Positions 33,741 through 44,578 of a stretch of DNA of 64,000 bases are shown one piece after another (within the stretch, counting starts at the first letter, position 1; each line of letters starts with the position of its first letter). The DNA comes from Nereocystis luetkeana. Taxonomy: Eukaryota > Sar > Phaeophyceae > Laminariales > Laminariaceae. The stretch lies in contig JARUPZ010000007.1 of assembly GCA_031213475.1 (NCBI GenBank), positions 9,260,458 through 9,324,457 of the forward strand. The letters run 5' to 3'. Made by a program: the position numbers and the translations under genes. The notes beneath the pieces are model-generated. The model saw nothing but the letters and a program-made list of their open reading frames with translations. It was not told the origin of the DNA and ran no database searches.

Positions 33741-34906
33741 GTAGCGCACGTGGTACGAATTATTAGCGCGCTTGGTCAATACGAGGCGTTGGAGAGAAGT
33801 GTCTTAAGCACCTGCATGTCGCTCTTTTGTCAGGTCGTGGTACGCGCAATGTGGAGCGCCTGTGTCATAAGTGCGAGAGGAACCTTCCCAACGCTCGAAA
33901 TCATCCAACGTACAGTAGCTACTTAAGGGCCTTTGGTCGTGGGTAATCACAATCAGAATCATAAGCAGAATCGGGCACCTGGAGGAACGTTCTTGGTGTG
34001 TATCAAGATCGAAAAAGCAATCGCGGATACCAGATATGTTTTTCTCCACTCGATCAAAGCGTTGGCGTACAGTGCCCACACACCTCGCAACGCTGTTAAT
34101 AGACCAGTAATATTGGAACCCAAAGGAGGGGACGCAACATGTTTGTCCCCGGGGTTGGAGAAATACTCGGGTTGTGCAGAGAGGGAGACGGTATCACTCC
34201 CGTCGTGATCGACTTTTACAACAGCATTAACAAGTGTCTAGCGGCTAGGGGAAATCAGGCCATTCCGAACCCATCCATCGCTGTGCGTGAGACACGCCGA
34301 CAACATCGGTTTGCGTTTGTAAGTGTATTATTTAACCGGGCCAACTCTTTTCTGCGGCGAGGCGCCATGTTGATTAACGGCGAGTTATTTCGGGGGTAGT
34401 ATCCCTGAGTGAGTCTCCGGGCGAGCTTTTGCCAACCCTGTTGTCAGCAAACCACGGTTCACATCTGTACAGCAATGCCTCAGACCAGTGATTTTTTGTA
34501 GCCAGTGATCTCCCTATGCGTCTGTGGCCTGTACCGTGTTCGGGAGTGTTGCCGCTGATCGTGTATGATTATCTTCCCCTTGCTGACGTGCGTTTCCCTT
34601 TAACCGTTCATTCAAGCAGCAGTCTGTTGGTTGATTTAATTTATATTGCCCCGGAGCTGCCATTGCTCGCTATCGCCCTCTTGCGGGCACTCGCGTCCTC
34701 CCCCTGCAGTCATGACATGCGATCAGCGGTCGAGATCCTTTTGCGTAAAAAAACGTACGCTCCGTGTGTGCATGTCACTTCCCGGACCCGCTCGTATTGC
34801 TACGGAAACGTGTAGTAAAAGACACCTATCAAGCGCGTTCAGTTTGTTAAACGGTTTTGGCGCCCTCAATATCCCCTCGCCCCATCTTAACGTTCGGGAG
34901 CTTCAG

Positions 34907-34990
34907 AGGATGGACTATGTGCGCACATTCAAGTATCGGACGGTGATGCAGCCGATACTACCCACGAAGGAGAATCGCGATTATCGCATG
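34907..34990 (+). CDS. A' exon 4 (GC donor)
   Basis: 84 nt, acceptor cttcag, phase 1-1, ends L-S-H-G and is followed by gcaaac. Its intron to B exon 4 is lengthened by the miniature LTR element. Confidence 0.4.
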
Positions 34991-35261
34991 GCAAACGGTT
35001 CTCAACTGTGTGCAATTGGTTGAAGTGTTGGTGACGATCGGTTTGTTGCGGGGGTTGATCTCAGAGGTATCCGCGACGTATTATTTTCAAGGCCAACGAT
35101 TAGCACTTCGCTCGTGCAGCATAAATGTTTGACGACACCGACGCACAGTAAAGAACAGCCCTGTTTCATCTCTTGGTATTGTGTCCCGAAGGATCATGTC
35201 GACAAGTGGGAGCCACGCATCCAATCTCCTTAAACATTGTGCCTCTCAAACCCCACCCTGT

Positions 35262-35336
35262 TGTTATAAGGATTTCCCTGGGCTGGGTAATCGATCGATC
35301 GTGTACCCCTATAGCTCGGTAGGAAGCACCTTTACA
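35262..35336 (+). repeat. miniature LTR 1
   Basis: 75 bp; contains gggctgggtaatcgatcgat and tacccctatagctc, shared with the other two copies. Confidence 0.7.
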
Positions 35337-35622
35337 TTTGGCGTCGTCGGCACTTCGGTAAAACTGCAGTGGTTCGCTACGCCGCTACCTAATTGAAAGT
35401 CAACAATAGTGATGTGCTGTTGCCGGTCTAATGCTTGTGGAGTGCAAAACCAATATTCACGTCTGAACTGCTGAAAAAAACAAAACCTCAGGATGATGCC
35501 CATAAGCTGAGCTGTTGGAGATGTAGATCAGGACGATAGCTTTGAACAAGGTGCGCCAGGCTCTCTTCGGTGACGTAGTTCTGCCGACGACGCCAGATCC
35601 CGCCGGTCAGAGGGGGGGAGAG

Positions 35623-35706
35623 TGTTATAAGGATTACCCAGATTACCCTGGGCTGGGTAATCGATCGATATTTTACCCCTATAGCTCAGTAGGCCACACC
35701 TTCACA
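35623..35706 (+). repeat. miniature LTR 2
   Basis: 84 bp; has an extra partial copy of attaccc relative to LTR 1 and 3. Followed by tttgacg as LTR 1 is followed by tttggcg, suggesting a shared primer-binding region. Confidence 0.7.
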
Positions 35707-35983
35707 TTTGACGAAAAATATGTTGGCACCACGGTTCAGCAGCCTTCACGAAGAGGAGGCAGGCGATAACAGTCGTGGTAAGGTGAGAAAAAGCCAAAAT
35801 CCCCCCAAGGACAACACCACAGATCGACGGTGGTAGGTTCAAGTAGAATCACAAACGCTCTCGAAAGTACAATACCACAATTCCGGCGTATTTCAGTATT
35901 GGTTCCGTACTGATGAATTTGGACAGTACATACCAAATACGGCCAAAATCGGGTTCATCAAAATTCCACATGTTGGGGGAGAG

Positions 35984-36058
35984 TGTTATAAGCAGCATCC
36001 TGGGCGGGGTAATCGATAGATATTTTACCCCTATAGCTCAGTAGGTAACACCTTCACA
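35984..36058 (+). repeat. miniature LTR 3
   Basis: 75 bp; ends ccttcaca directly before the ctgt target duplication. Contains tatagctcagtaggta, an accidental A-box-like stretch. Confidence 0.7.
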
Positions 36059-36152
36059 CTGTTGTATGTAACGATGATAGTAGGCCTGACAGTGTGAACA
36101 GGGACGTTCAGTACCAACCGCGAATGATTGACTCGGTATCCATATCGTTCAG

Positions 36153-36287
36153 GGTGGAGTCTCAGCAAGACGGAGGAGGGACATGTGTTTTACATTAATC
36201 ACGTCAGCAAGACCACCACCTGGACCAGACCCGTCACCCGTCCAGCTCCACCGTCGCCTGCGTCACCGGTAGCGCACGTATCAGAAC
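36153..36287 (+). CDS. B exon 4 (WW core)
   Basis: 135 nt, acceptor tcgttcag, donor gtgagc, phase 1-1. G-W-S-L-S-K-T-E-E-G-H-V-F-Y-I-N-H, K-T-T-T-W-T-R-P. Intact core; the tail carries P-S-P-A-S-P, so the poly-Pro run is interrupted. Confidence 0.75.
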
Positions 36288-36766
36288 GTGAGCACAAGAG
36301 TACCCGCAATTGTCTACGTATCTTAGGCACTGCCGGAATGGTTGGTACATTATGCGTGGCTATCTCGTGCTAATGTCCTTTCCTTTTTTCGTGTTATGTA
36401 TTTGCGCGCTTCACGTGTTCTGCACACCCATCCATGGCCGTGCCATACTTCAAGAACCAGGAATGAGCACCAGTGTAGCACCCGAAACGCTTGGTCTCTG
36501 CTGCCGTCACGTTTCCCATTGCCTCTATGTACCTGTGCTATACTCCTGATGTAGAGGGTACCTGTTCGCGGGTGAGCTTTGCTTGGGTTAAATGCAAACC
36601 CTGTACGAGTTCGGACCACGGTAGCGCTCTCTACTCGTCACACTTCCACTCACGCGCGCTTTCCGTTTCCCCCTTTCCCATTCGTCCCGGCACTACTGGG
36701 ATGCAATATGTGCATTTCGGCCTTCCGAACACGCTCGTTCAACTAATGTATACGAACGGTACGTAG

Positions 36767-36844
36767 CCCCTGCAAGCAGGCGACGAGAAGGTCACACCGT
36801 CGCCGCCGACGCCACCGCTGATGAAGATCCACCGCTCCCCAAAA
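36767..36844 (+). CDS. G exon 4
   Basis: 78 nt, acceptor acgtag, donor gtaaca. The last base before the donor is A rather than G, so the split Gly codon would become Arg or Ser. Confidence 0.48.
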
Positions 36845-36986
36845 GTAACATAATAAGTAGTGCTGGAATCATCATTCTCCAAAAGGGCATGACAGCACCA
36901 CAGCTTGGTCGAATACCGTGTATCGCTGGTCCTTGCCTATCTCTTCACCGCCTTCGCCTTCGCTTGCCCGATCGGTACCCTGCCAG

Positions 36987-37145
36987 AGTCGACATCGTCA
37001 GAGGCCATTTGGTCGCCGTTGGACTCCCACCAAGACGCTCCGGCTGCTCCCGATACTTTCGAAGCTACTGATGGTGGTGGTGGTGGTGGGGGCGGCATTG
37101 AAGGCCGTCCAAGCCATGACGACATCACGCAGCCGCTGCCCCCTG
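36987..37145 (+). CDS. A exon 5
   Basis: 159 nt, acceptor ccctgccag, donor gtagga, phase 1-1. The longest A exon, because the Gly run has expanded (ggt/ggg repeats at 37071-37095). Ends D-D-I-T-Q-P-L-P-P-G. Confidence 0.52.
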
Positions 37146-37272
37146 GTAGGAACAAAACATGCGCGATTTTTCTGTATATTCCGTTTGGCTATGTCCTTAG
37201 CTGTGATACCTATTGCGTTTCCATGCCGACCTCCTTTCTTACAGACCTGCTGCTCTTATACCATGTTTGTAG

Positions 37273-37318
37273 GAATCGACGGCGGCACCGAGGAAAATCG
37301 ATATCGGCTAGCTTTCAG
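37273..37318 (+). CDS. C exon 5 (1-nt deletion)
   Basis: 46 nt instead of 47 between gtttgtag and gtagcg, which breaks phase with the next exon. Starts I-D-G-G-T-E-E-N. Confidence 0.25.
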
Positions 37319-37411
37319 GTAGCGCCCGTTGAGCGTCTTAATAGCGCGCTCGTCCGATACGAGGAGATGCAAATGTGTGCCTCAAGCGCTCGCTTGCCGC
37401 GCTTTTATCAG

Positions 37412-37499
37412 ATCGACCTACCCGCAGTGTGGAGCGCCCATGAAATAGATGCGGGAGGAACCTTCCCAATGCTCGAAATAATCAACGTAGCTACTAAAG
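37412..37499 (+). CDS. possible D exon
   Basis: Acceptor tttatcag, open frame I-D-L-P-A-V-W-S-A-H-E-I-D-A-G-G-T-F. Same caveat as the copy at 29825; C exon 5 would not deliver the right phase. Confidence 0.18.
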
Positions 37500-37645
37500 G
37501 TTAGGCTCTGGCGGGCGTGTCCAGAATCGGAACCGCAAAGTTTAAGGAACGTCCTTGGTGTGTATCAAGATCGAAACAGCAATTGCGGATATCAGATATG
37601 GTTTTCCCCGCTCGAGTATGTTCGTTTCCTAAAATCAGCTGAAAG

Positions 37646-37706
37646 AGTAGCTTAGTGCTTTAAACTTTTTCTAAACAAACAAAATAGGTCCGGGGTTCGG
37701 ATCCCG
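37646..37706 (+). repeat. tRNA-like (SINE-head-like) segment, copy II
   Basis: agtagcttagtgc (A-box-like) and ggttcggatcccg (good B-box match) about 45 nt apart. A tRNA-derived repeat; no clean cloverleaf. Confidence 0.42.
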
Positions 37707-38019
37707 TTACAGTCGTCGTTCCGCCCTTCGACGTTAAACACATAGGAGACCAAGTTGAGAGAACCACGATAAAAGAACGCTCGATTTGAGGGACGATAGT
37801 AGAGAGAGCCACTTGAGACGAAAGCACGCACGATGTGTGGGGATGAGGGACCGTACGAATACAAAATAAGGCGCGGACTGGGGCATGATCAACCTGGAAA
37901 GATTACATCGGCGGGAGGCCATATCGAGCCCAAAGGTGAATATTTTGTTCGTTTTTTAAAGGTTGAACCACTGAACTACTCGGTCAGCACTGAGCTACTC
38001 AGTCAGCGCTTACTGAGTA

Positions 38020-40255
38020 GCTCAGTGGTTCAAACGTGTTGAAACGAAGAAAAACAGTACCATTACCGAGACCCTTCGCCATGGAGCACACTCTGCACTC
38101 CGGAAGCTCTCCCTCGAGGACGATCCCTTGCGGTTGCGGGGTCTTGCGGAGTAGTATCTTGTGGAAGTATCCAGTCGCGCAATGGAAGTCGTTGATGTCA
38201 ACCACAGCGTTGTTGTGCAGCTGCCCCGAGCCAAGTACAAGACAGGCATGTTCCCTACTACTGCAGTCAATCCGGTAGCCTTCATGGCGGCACAGCGTCC
38301 CACTCAACGGAAACACGATCAAACGCTCTGACGACAGTCTGATTACAACTCCCGTGGTGCGCCCCTCGAAAGTGTGGCCGTTTGCGATGAGAGAGGGCAG
38401 GGAAAATAGGTGGTGGCAGATGTCCGGCAAGTGCACAACGTTCGTTTTCAATTCGTGCACGAGACCGTCTCCGGACCGAAAGATGGCGTAAATGTCACCG
38501 TATGCCTCGATTGAGCGAGTTGAGCCACCGGCAATGCGCATTTTGAGATTATGCACTCGATCATTGAGCGTAGTCTGCTGAGGGCGTCATGTGAGTATGC
38601 GCTCCACTATCGCAAATCCAGGCCTCGTTTCCTACCTGCCAGGCTAATCCCCCTTCTCCCATTCTGCCGGAATTATCACTGCACTTACCTGTCTCTTCGG
38701 CCTTGAAAACCGATGCCGTGACCGTACCTTCTCTACCATCGTCGTCCTTGCCTCAATCTCGCTCGCCACCACAGCTACTTATTTCGATGAGGGGCAGACA
38801 TCAACAGCGTGCGCCTGTCTGTTGTATCGTCTGCGTTGATTCTACGCGGACGTGGGGCAGGCATCGGCACTGTGCCCCCGTCCTTGGCATCGGCTACATA
38901 GCTTCGCCATGCAGTCGATCTTCCAATGGCCTTCCTTGCTACACCTATAGCAGTTGCCCACTGGAGTACTTCCCGTCTTGGCTTCGGTGCTGCTGCCATC
39001 GCCACCACCAGCCGCGACCGAGCCCCCACCGTCCTCGCTGGTCCCTCTTCTGCCTCGTTCGTGATGTCCCCAACGTCCGCCCATTCCTCTGCCTCTAACT
39101 TTCCCGCGGCCACCGCCACCGCCGCCCCCGGCGTACATAGCTTGGCCTGCATGGTCAGCATTGGACCCTTCTTCCCGTTTCGAGAAAGTGGGTGATGCCG
39201 CTCTTGAACAGCATTGGTGGTCCCATGGCGGCCGATGCTGCCACGAGGTGCCAGATTCCCTGCCTCCACCTCGTATTCGGCTGGCAGGACAAAAATGAAG
39301 AGGGTGTATATCATGTGATCGTCAAGTGTCAGGCCCTGTTGTACGCATCTTCGCGGTAAGATCCTCGATCCTATCCATCTCCTCGAGCGGTATGGTCTCC
39401 GGCGCTATCTTGCAACTGCTCGAGAGAGGTCGGATTTGACCCCCGTCGCCTGAGGGTCGTACCAGGCAAGGAGAGCGTCCGACGCTTCCCTCAGCGAAGC
39501 ACGCCTGTGCAGTGCACTCATATCACTCTCACTTTGCTCTTGAGAGCCGTCGACAAGAAATCCCACGCCAGTCGATGCATGTGCACACTTTCGCGGCTAA
39601 ACCCCCTAGCGACAAATACCGGGTTTTCAGTTTCTAATCCCCCGAAGGGGATGTACTGCGGTGGATCCGACACTAAGACGGAAAAGAAGCCATCTCCTTA
39701 GGCGAAATACCGATCATCGTTCGTCCAGGAATTGAACTCAGGTTTCAGCCCACTAAACGATGGTACAGCGGTGTGCTCAAAGGCTAAACGGCTCCAGAGA
39801 GGCAGATAAGGCCTACCACCCAACTCACCCCCAGGGTATGCACCCCATTCTCCAGCCCTCCCTGGCTGGTCTAGCTAATCCAACGCTTGGCCAACCTCGA
39901 AAGGCAACGTAGTTCCTCCGCGTCCCATTGGTCCCAACCTCTGCGAGGTGCGCTCATGCAATATCGTCTCTCGTCCTGCTGTATTGTCCCCGTGCCAAGA
40001 CTGCAGCAGCAGGAGCCGCATGAGTCGCTCTCACCGCAGTGGGTACTGCCCCACGCGGCGTCTACCGTCAGCAGCCCTGCCCTCAGCGCCGGACCCCGAT
40101 CGGCCGTTGTCCCTCGTGAGCCCGGCCATCATGTGCCTCATGGCGCTCATCGTTGATCCTTGGATCGGTTCCAACATCAGCTGGACTTCGAGCCTCAGCT
40201 CTTGAACTTCACCCGAAGAATTGCGCTTGACGTGAGTCGACCCCTCCGAAGACAT
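38020..40255 (-). pseudogene. Copia gag-protease remnant, copy II
   Basis: Starts at ATG 40255 (M-S-S-E-G). Same domain order as copy I, with the better-kept knuckles C-Y-R-C-S-K-E-G-H-W-K-I-D-C and C-S-R-C-Q-G-R-G-H-S-A-D-A-C (near 38930-38850). The protease D-S-G-A-H-T-H-M-T-P-S near 38610 is followed by a frame break, then an open stretch (38556-37999) through the gag-pre-integrase signature L-P-E-C-R-V-C-S-M-A-K-G. It ends before the integrase, at the same place as copy I. Confidence 0.72.
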
Positions 40256-40692
40256 GCTTGGCGTCTGGTACAAGACTTTAAACGCCCAAGTACTTTATGA
40301 AACGAGCAAAACAAAGCGTAGGCGTACGAGTACAGTATCTACTCACGTCGCAATGCTTTTAGTAGACCACTAATATTGGAACCAAAGGTGAAGATGCAAG
40401 AAGTGTTTCCTTCGGTTGGAGAAATACTCCGAGACGTCAAGAGGGGGAGACGGCATCACTCCATCCGCGATCGACCTGAAACACATAGCTTCGCCATGCA
40501 GAACTTTGCTCGAGTCATACGCAAAAACTGTGCGAGCTCAAACCACGGTAGCGCTCTGTCCTCGTTACATTCCCACTCACGCGCGTTTTCCGTTTCCCCG
40601 TTCCCATCCGTGCCCGTACTAATGGGATGCAACATGTGCGGCTCGGCCTTCCGAACACGCTCAATCAACTAATGTAATCGAACGGTACGCAG

Positions 40693-40770
40693 CCCCTGCA
40701 AGCAGGCAACGAGAAAGTTCCACCATTGCCGTCGACACCGCCGGTGACGACGATTCACCGCTCCCCAAAG
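40693..40770 (+). CDS. G exon 5
   Basis: 78 nt, acceptor tacgcag, donor gtacgt (consensus), phase 1-1, ends D-D-D-S-P-L-P-K-G. The A' and B exons expected upstream are deleted in this unit: 5' intron sequence joins the G flank near 40500. Confidence 0.55.
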
Positions 40771-40898
40771 GTACGTACATAGGTAGTGTTGGGATGCCAT
40801 TCCCCAAAAGGGCACGACAGCACCACAGTTTGCTCGAATACCTTTTGTCCCTGGTCCTTGCTTTTCTCCACTGCCTTCGCATTCGCTTGTCCTGCCAG

Positions 40899-41054
40899 AG
40901 TCAACAGCGCCAGAGGACATTAGGGCACCGTTGGACTCCCACGAAGACGCTCCGGCTGCTCTTGATACTGTCGAAGCTACTGATGGTGGTGGTGGCGGTG
41001 GTGACATTGAAAGTTGTCCAAGCGATGACGACATCACGCAGCCGCTACCCCCTG
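40899..41054 (+). CDS. A exon 6
   Basis: 156 nt, acceptor tcctgccag, donor gtagga, phase 1-1, ends D-D-D-I-T-Q-P-L-P-P-G. Confidence 0.52.
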
Positions 41055-41182
41055 GTAGGAATAAAAAATACGCGATTTTTCTGCTTTGGTATTTTAACTG
41101 TGTCCTTCGCTGTGATACCTACGTCGTCTACATGCCGACCCCCTTCAATCCAGATCTTCTGCTCTTATACACCAAATTGTAG

Positions 41183-41229
41183 GAATAGACGGCGGCACCG
41201 AGGAACATCCGATAGCTAATAGTTTTCAG
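41183..41229 (+). CDS. C exon 6 (short)
   Basis: 47 nt between aattgtag and gtagct, phase 1-0: I-D-G-G-T-E-E-H-P-I-A. Confidence 0.35.
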
Positions 41230-42498
41230 GTAGCTTTCAAGTAGCGCACGCAATACGTATTTTCAGCGCGTTTGGTCGATACGATGCGGTGGAGAGAAGT
41301 GTCTCGAGCGGCCCGTATGCCGCGCTTTTGGCAAGTCGATCTGCCCCCAATGTGAAGCGCGCGTGTAATAGATGCAGGAGAAGCCTTCCCAATGATCGAA
41401 ATCACCAACGTAGCAACTGAAGGGTATTTGGTGGAGGGTAATCACAACCAGAATCAGAAGCAGAATCGCGCACTTGGAGGAACGTCCTTGGTGTGCATCA
41501 AGATGAAAAAAAAAGCGGATACCATGTACTGGTATGTTTTTCTTCGCCAGATCAAAGCGTTGGCGAACAGTGTCCACACACGTCGGAATGCTATTAGAAA
41601 AGCAGTAATATTGAAACAAAAAAGGTGGGGATGCCACATGTTGGGTAGGGATAAATACCCTGGGTTGTGCAGAATGGGAAACGGTATCACTCCCGTCATG
41701 ATCGACATTTACAATAGCCCTAACTAGTAGCTAGCGGCTAGGGGAAATCAGGCCATCCCGAAGGCCGCCCAATGTTGTGCGTGAGGCACACCGACAACAA
41801 CATCAGTTTGTGTTGGTAGTCTTTTACTTCACCGGACCAACTACTATCTGCGACGAGGCGCCATGTAGATTATATTAACTGCGAGTCAATTTGGGGGTAT
41901 TAGCCCTGGGCGAGTCTCTGGGTGAGCGTCGCGCAGTGAGTCCTCGTTGATCTAAACATTTGTACCGGTACGAAGTAAGCATTTAAGCGACACGACAGAA
42001 CTGTACAACAATATTTCTCTATCCCTGTCGTCAAAACCCCACGGCTCTCATATTTACGGCAAGGACTCATACCCGTTGATGACTTTAGCCAGTGAACTCC
42101 CTATGCGTCTATGACCTGCACCGTGGGTACGAGCGTTGCCGTTGATCGTATATGTTTATGTTTCTCCTTGCTAACGTGCGTTTCTCTTCATCCCTTCTTT
42201 TAAGGAACAGCATGTTAGTTGGTTACTTTATCTTGCCAGAGCTGCCATTAATCGTTATCGCACGCTTGTGGACACCCGCGTCAACCCCCCCCGCAGTCAT
42301 GACATGCGATCAGCGGTCAAGTGGCTGTTCTGTGACCAAACATACGCTAGGCGCGTGCGTGCGTGCAACTGCCCGGACCCGCTCATATTGCTACGAAACC
42401 CCGTGGTGAAAAACCACCTGTCAAGCGCGTTCCGTTTCTTTAACGGCCTCGGCGCCCTTAATGTCCCCTCGCCTTATTTTAACGTTCGGTGATTTCAG

Positions 42499-42582
42499 AG
42501 GATGGTCTACGTGCGAACATTCGTGTATCGGACGGTGATGCAGCCATTACTTCAAACGAAGAAGAATCGCGATTACCGCATG
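42499..42582 (+). CDS. A' exon 5
   Basis: 84 nt, acceptor atttcag, GT donor gtaaaa, phase 1-1, ends E-S-R-L-P-H-G. Confidence 0.52.
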
Positions 42583-42942
42583 GTAAAAGTATCTCAACTG
42601 TGCGCAAACGGTTGAGGTGTTGGTTTCGGGATAGTTGTCGCGGGGATTGATATCCGTGAACTGTGTTCTACCTTGTACAAAGCCAACTATAAGCACTTCA
42701 CTCATGCAACCGACGTTTATGACGATGTTGACGCACAGTAAAGAACAGCTCTGTTTCATAATTTGGTGCCGTGTCACAAAGGATCCATGTCGACAAGTGG
42801 GAGCCACGCATCCAATCTCCCAAGACGTTATGCCTCTCACACCCCAACCTGGTGTGTGTAGCGATGATAGTAGCCCTGCCAGTGTAAGCAGGGGCATTCA
42901 GTACCAACCGCGAATGATTGACCCGGTATACATATCCTGCAG

Positions 42943-43077
42943 GGTGGAGTCTCGACAAGACGGAGGAGGGGCATGTGTTTTACATCAACCACGTCAACAA
43001 GACCACTACTTGGACCAGACCCGTCACCTTTCAAGCCCCGCCACCACGTCCGCCACCGGTAGCGCACGTACCAAAAC
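42943..43077 (+). CDS. B exon 5 (WW core)
   Basis: 135 nt, acceptor tcctgcag, donor gtaagc, phase 1-1. G-W-S-L-D-K-T-E-E-G-H-V-F-Y-I-N-H, K-T-T-T-W-T-R-P, tail P-P-P-R-P-P-P-V. Intact core. Confidence 0.75.
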
Positions 43078-43563
43078 GTAAGCACAGAATACCCGCAACT
43101 GCCCACGTATATGAGGTACTGCCGGAATGGTTCGTATACTACACGTAGTTTTCTCGTACACGATTCCCTTTGCAATTTTCGATTGTTTGTGTTTGCGCGC
43201 TTCACGTTTTCTGCGCATCCACCCCCGACGGTACCATGCTTCAAGAACTAACGATGAATGCCATCAGAGCATTCGCAAAACTCGGTATCTTCCGCCGCCA
43301 CGTTTGCCATATCCTCCATAAACCTGTGCTAGATTACAGGTGTAACGGTCAAAAGGTACTCGTTCGCCGGTGACCTTTGCTCGAGTCAAATGCAAACACT
43401 GTACGAGCTCGAACCACGGTAGCGCTCTGTCCTCGTTACACTTACACTCACGCGCGCTTTTTGTTTCTGCGTTCTCGTCCGTGTCGATACTTCTGGTACG
43501 CAACTTGTGCCTTCTGGTCTTCCGAACACGCTCATTCAACTACTGTATACGAACGGTACGTAG

Positions 43564-43629
43564 CCCCTGCAAGGAAGCAACAAGAAAGTCCCACCATCGA
43601 CGCTGATGAAGATCCACCGCTCCCCGAAG
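43564..43629 (+). CDS. G exon 6
   Basis: 66 nt, acceptor acgtag, donor gtacgt, phase 1-1, shortened by 12 nt. Ends D-E-D-P-P-L-P-E-G. The A exon that follows in other units is replaced here by unrelated sequence. Confidence 0.52.
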
Positions 43630-44494
43630 GTACGTACGTAGCGTTGGAAGTGTCAAAGTCTTCTCACCAAGTCATCAGGCTGGATAAAGACTGCGCAATC
43701 ACGCTATACAAGGGGTTTAGGTCCTCTGTAGGTTCTGATTGCTATAGCCCCCCGGAATAGCTGATGTATGTGTCTGCGATTGGTAACGACTGGAGCTACT
43801 TGCGTTTCATCGCGGCCGTCGAGTCTGCTGTTAACAGCGGCGGGGACCCTGGCCAATGGATGCTGACGTGTTCATCATGTGCGTTTTACTCGGTGGGATA
43901 TTCGTGTTTAGACATGCTAAAGAAAACCGCCGCGGGCCGCTCGAGTGGGGCATAGTCTGACCAAGGAGAATCGATGAGATCGGACGAACCGCGGGACCCT
44001 CGCAGCACGATCCCACTGCGGAACCGTGCGCCATGCTGAACCAATCGTCAATGGTCGCGTGAGCAACAGTCTTCCAGTCTGCCGAGCTATTCTGCCTAGC
44101 ACGGAGGCAGCTGCACAAACTGCCGTACGGAACGAATCAGCAAGGGCGCCATGTAGTAGAAATGGCGTCGATGGCCGTTTGAAACCCGCCGTTTGCCTCT
44201 TAGTTACACTCCACGTCCACCGTTGTGCCCTAAGCGTTAGACGTCAAGGGCGTCCAGCTTCCATTGCTAAGGTTGTCGTGGTCCCTTCGTTTGCGCTAGG
44301 TCGCGTTACTGTCTACAATGGGCACCTGTTTGTACGTAAGCTTTGCTCCAAAGCAAACCAAGATAGTCGACCCGAACACAGATGCCAGTGCTCTGTATAC
44401 GTGGCGTTCACACTCGCGCCGCCCGTATCCCCCTTTTCCACCTATGTCTAAACTGCTGGGACGCAATGCGGTGTATGCTTTTGGCTACCAGCAG
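43630..44494. other. unassigned stretch breaking the first repeat array
   Basis: Open frames on both strands (43764-43955 plus; 43831-44118 minus, with W-K-T-V-A-H-A-T-I-D-D-W-F) overlap. I do not recognise the family. Either could be a fragment of an inserted element, and this interval is where the two repeat architectures meet. Confidence 0.25.
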
Positions 44495-44578
44495 CGAGCC
44501 GTCAGCAGGATAGGCCCGTCACCATCGTCGCCACGACCACCGTCGCCGCCGCCGCCGATAAAGGATCACCTCTTGCTG
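44495..44578 (+). CDS. G exon 7 (divergent)
   Basis: 84 nt, acceptor taccagcag, donor gtacgt, phase 1-1. S-R-Q-Q-D-R-P-V-T-I...D-K-G-S-P-L-A-G; the Pro of L-P-x-G is lost. Confidence 0.38.

Larger units (their letters stand above)
35262..36058. mobile_element. TRIM-like miniature element with three short LTRs
   Basis: Three direct repeats of 75-84 bp (35262-35336, 35623-35706, 35984-36058), each starting tgttataag and ending ttnaca, separated by two unrelated internal segments of 286 and 277 bp. Purine tracts (agagggggggagag, tgggggagag) sit immediately before LTR 2 and LTR 3, as a polypurine tract should. Flanked by ctgt on both sides (35258-35261, 36059-36062), and absent from the sister units. 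No coding capacity. Tandem LTR-int-LTR-int-LTR structures are typical of TRIMs. Confidence 0.72.
37619..40308 (-). mobile_element. Copia-derived insertion, copy II
   Basis: Same insertion site and content as copy I; ends TGTTCGTTTC and GAAACGAGCA. It is about 115 bp longer, mainly in the left arm, which holds tRNA-like pieces and an inverted pair around ctgagctactcagtcagcgcttactgagtagctcag (37974-38028). Confidence 0.7.

Noticed and set aside
20539..41420. D exons in every unit
   Set aside because: Only the copies at 29825 and 37412 are open; those near 20539, 24519, 33834 and 41335 have stops or shifts, so it is probably conserved intron.
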